From the NCBI GenBank assembly GCA_016286835.1, contig JAEEUD010000074.1:1-7997 (forward strand): a DNA stretch of 7,997 nucleotides, written 5' to 3'. The translations under genes and the position numbers were made by a program. The stretch comes from Pyramidobacter sp. GTDB taxonomy: Bacteria > Synergistota > Synergistia > Synergistales > Dethiosulfovibrionaceae. Under the pieces are notes generated by a model that ran no database searches, was not told the DNA's origin, and was given only the letters and a program-made list of their open reading frames with translations. Positions 7,127 through 7,997 of the stretch are shown here, piece by piece; the first letter of the stretch is position 1, and each line of letters opens with the position of its first letter.

Positions 7127-7997
7127 ATGAGTGAAATGCTGAGAGTCGTCCACTACATCAACCAGTTTTACGGCGGTTTCGGCGGCGAAGATACCGCCGG
7201 CATGGGCGTCACCGTCAAGGAAGGGGCTGTCGGTCCCGGCATGGTGCTCCAGGCTGGGCTGAAAGGCCAGGGACAAATCGTCGCCACCGTCATCTGCGGT
7301 GACAATTACGTGACGGAAAACATCGAGACCGCCGTGCCGGAGATCGTCGAACTGGTGAAAAGTTTTCGTCCCGATCTGTTCGTGGCCGGCCCCGGCTTCA
7401 ACGCCGGACGTTACGGTCTGGCCTGCGGCGCGATCACCGCGGCGGTAACGGAACAGCTGCGCATCCCCGCCGTCACCGGCCTGTATTGCGAAAATCCCGG
7501 CTCGGAACTGTACAAGGATCGTTGCTGGATCCTTGAATCCGGTGATCACGGCAAGTATCTGAGAAAATCGATGCAGAAGATGACCGAGTTCGCTTTGCTG
7601 CTTGCCGGAGAACAAAAGCCCGATGCGGACGCTTTCGATGTGGTCGGTTCGGGCCCGGCGCCTGTGATCGACTACGCAACGCCGGCTGCCAGACGCGCTG
7701 TCGATATGCTGCTGGCCAAGTTCCGCGGTGAACCGTTCGAGACGGAAGTGCGGATGCCCGTAGTGGAGCAGATCCCTCTGCCCGTGCTGGACAAGCCGCT
7801 GAACGAAGCGAAGATCGCTCTTGTCACCGACGGCGGGCTAGTTCCCGCCGGCAATCCCGATCATCTGCCCACGGTCAACTCGAAAATTTACCTTGAATAC
7901 GCGCTGAACGGTGTCCGAGCCCTTGATCCCGCCGGTTACGAGGTCAGCCATCAGGGCTATGACAACACCTACGTCAACGCTGACCCAAACCGCCTTG
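7127..7997 (+). CDS. Glycine/sarcosine/betaine reductase component B gamma-like protein (GrdB/GrdF/GrdH family), partial
   Basis: The first 290 residues are present; the gene continues past the window end. Family members have about 435 residues and form component B with the GrdE-type chains, passing a carboxymethyl group onto selenoprotein A. The N-terminus RVVHYINQFYGG (residues 6-17) is the hallmark of the family. Further matches are VGPGM near residue 37, VICGDNY near 54, AGPGFNAGRYGLACG at 87-101, YCENPG near 121, TDGGLVPAGNPD at 234-245 and a GYDNTYVNADPNR stretch close to the end. In GrdB the selenocysteine (UGA) is near residue 350, beyond the window, so it is not known whether this copy is a selenoprotein. 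AAGGAGG (7114-7120) overlaps the upstream stop and lies 6 bases before the ATG. Cotranscription with the GrdE-like gene is very likely. Confidence 0.92.
   Translation, partial: MSEMLRVVHYINQFYGGFGGEDTAGMGVTVKEGAVGPGMVLQAGLKGQGQIVATVICGDNYVTENIETAVPEIVELVKSFRPDLFVAGPGFNAGRYGLACGAITAAVTEQLRIPAVTGLYCENPGSELYKDRCWILESGDHGKYLRKSMQKMTEFALLLAGEQKPDADAFDVVGSGPAPVIDYATPAARRAVDMLLAKFRGEPFETEVRMPVVEQIPLPVLDKPLNEAKIALVTDGGLVPAGNPDHLPTVNSKIYLEYALNGVRALDPAGYEVSHQGYDNTYVNADPNRL

Overview
The window reads as a bacterial chromosome segment from an amino-acid- or peptide-fermenting anaerobe. Its GC-rich coding DNA carries a complete peptide-type ABC transporter on the minus strand, with the last gene cut by the window edge. 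On the plus strand it carries a two-gene unit related to component B of the selenium-dependent glycine/sarcosine/betaine reductases (Grd). The substrate-binding protein has a signal peptidase I type signal (A-Y-A at residues 19-21) without a good lipobox, which fits a diderm cell. Together this suggests a Synergistota-like or related anaerobe, but this is inference and the sequence alone does not prove the taxon.

Layout. Positions 1-4749 (minus strand) hold a dpp/opp operon transcribed right to left: substrate-binding protein (dppA-like, 3196-4749), permeases (dppB-like 2136-3059, dppC-like 1272-2120), and two ATPases (dppD-like 236-1261, dppF-like 1-233, partial). The last four genes are packed with gaps of 2 to 15 bases, and the Shine-Dalgarno (SD) sites of dppC and dppD overlap the preceding stop codon. 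A 136-base gap with a perfect 10-bp stem-loop separates dppA from dppB. A strong-looking sigma70-type promoter (TTGCCA, 16 bases, TACAAT) lies about 165 bases upstream of dppA. The leader between them contains a hairpin followed by a T-rich run on the transcribed strand, a possible attenuator.

Positions 4943-5297 are a comparatively AT-rich gap with no convincing gene. A small Cys-rich CGGC-domain protein follows on the minus strand (5298-5708), with a terminator-like hairpin beyond its stop. It is divergent from the plus-strand pair: a GrdE/GrdG/GrdI-family proprotein homologue (5841-7115) and, 11 bases later, a GrdB/GrdF/GrdH-family homologue (7127 to the window end, partial).

How the genes may work together. 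Peptides or another small solute enter through the ABC transporter and feed amino-acid fermentation. The reductase pair would use an amino acid or related compound as electron acceptor. The most interesting point is that the GrdE-like protein appears to lack the cysteine segment that in GrdE is cleaved to make the catalytic pyruvoyl group, while the rest of the fold is well conserved. This suggests a divergent component B with altered chemistry or substrate. The selenocysteine region of its GrdB-like partner lies beyond the window and cannot be judged here.
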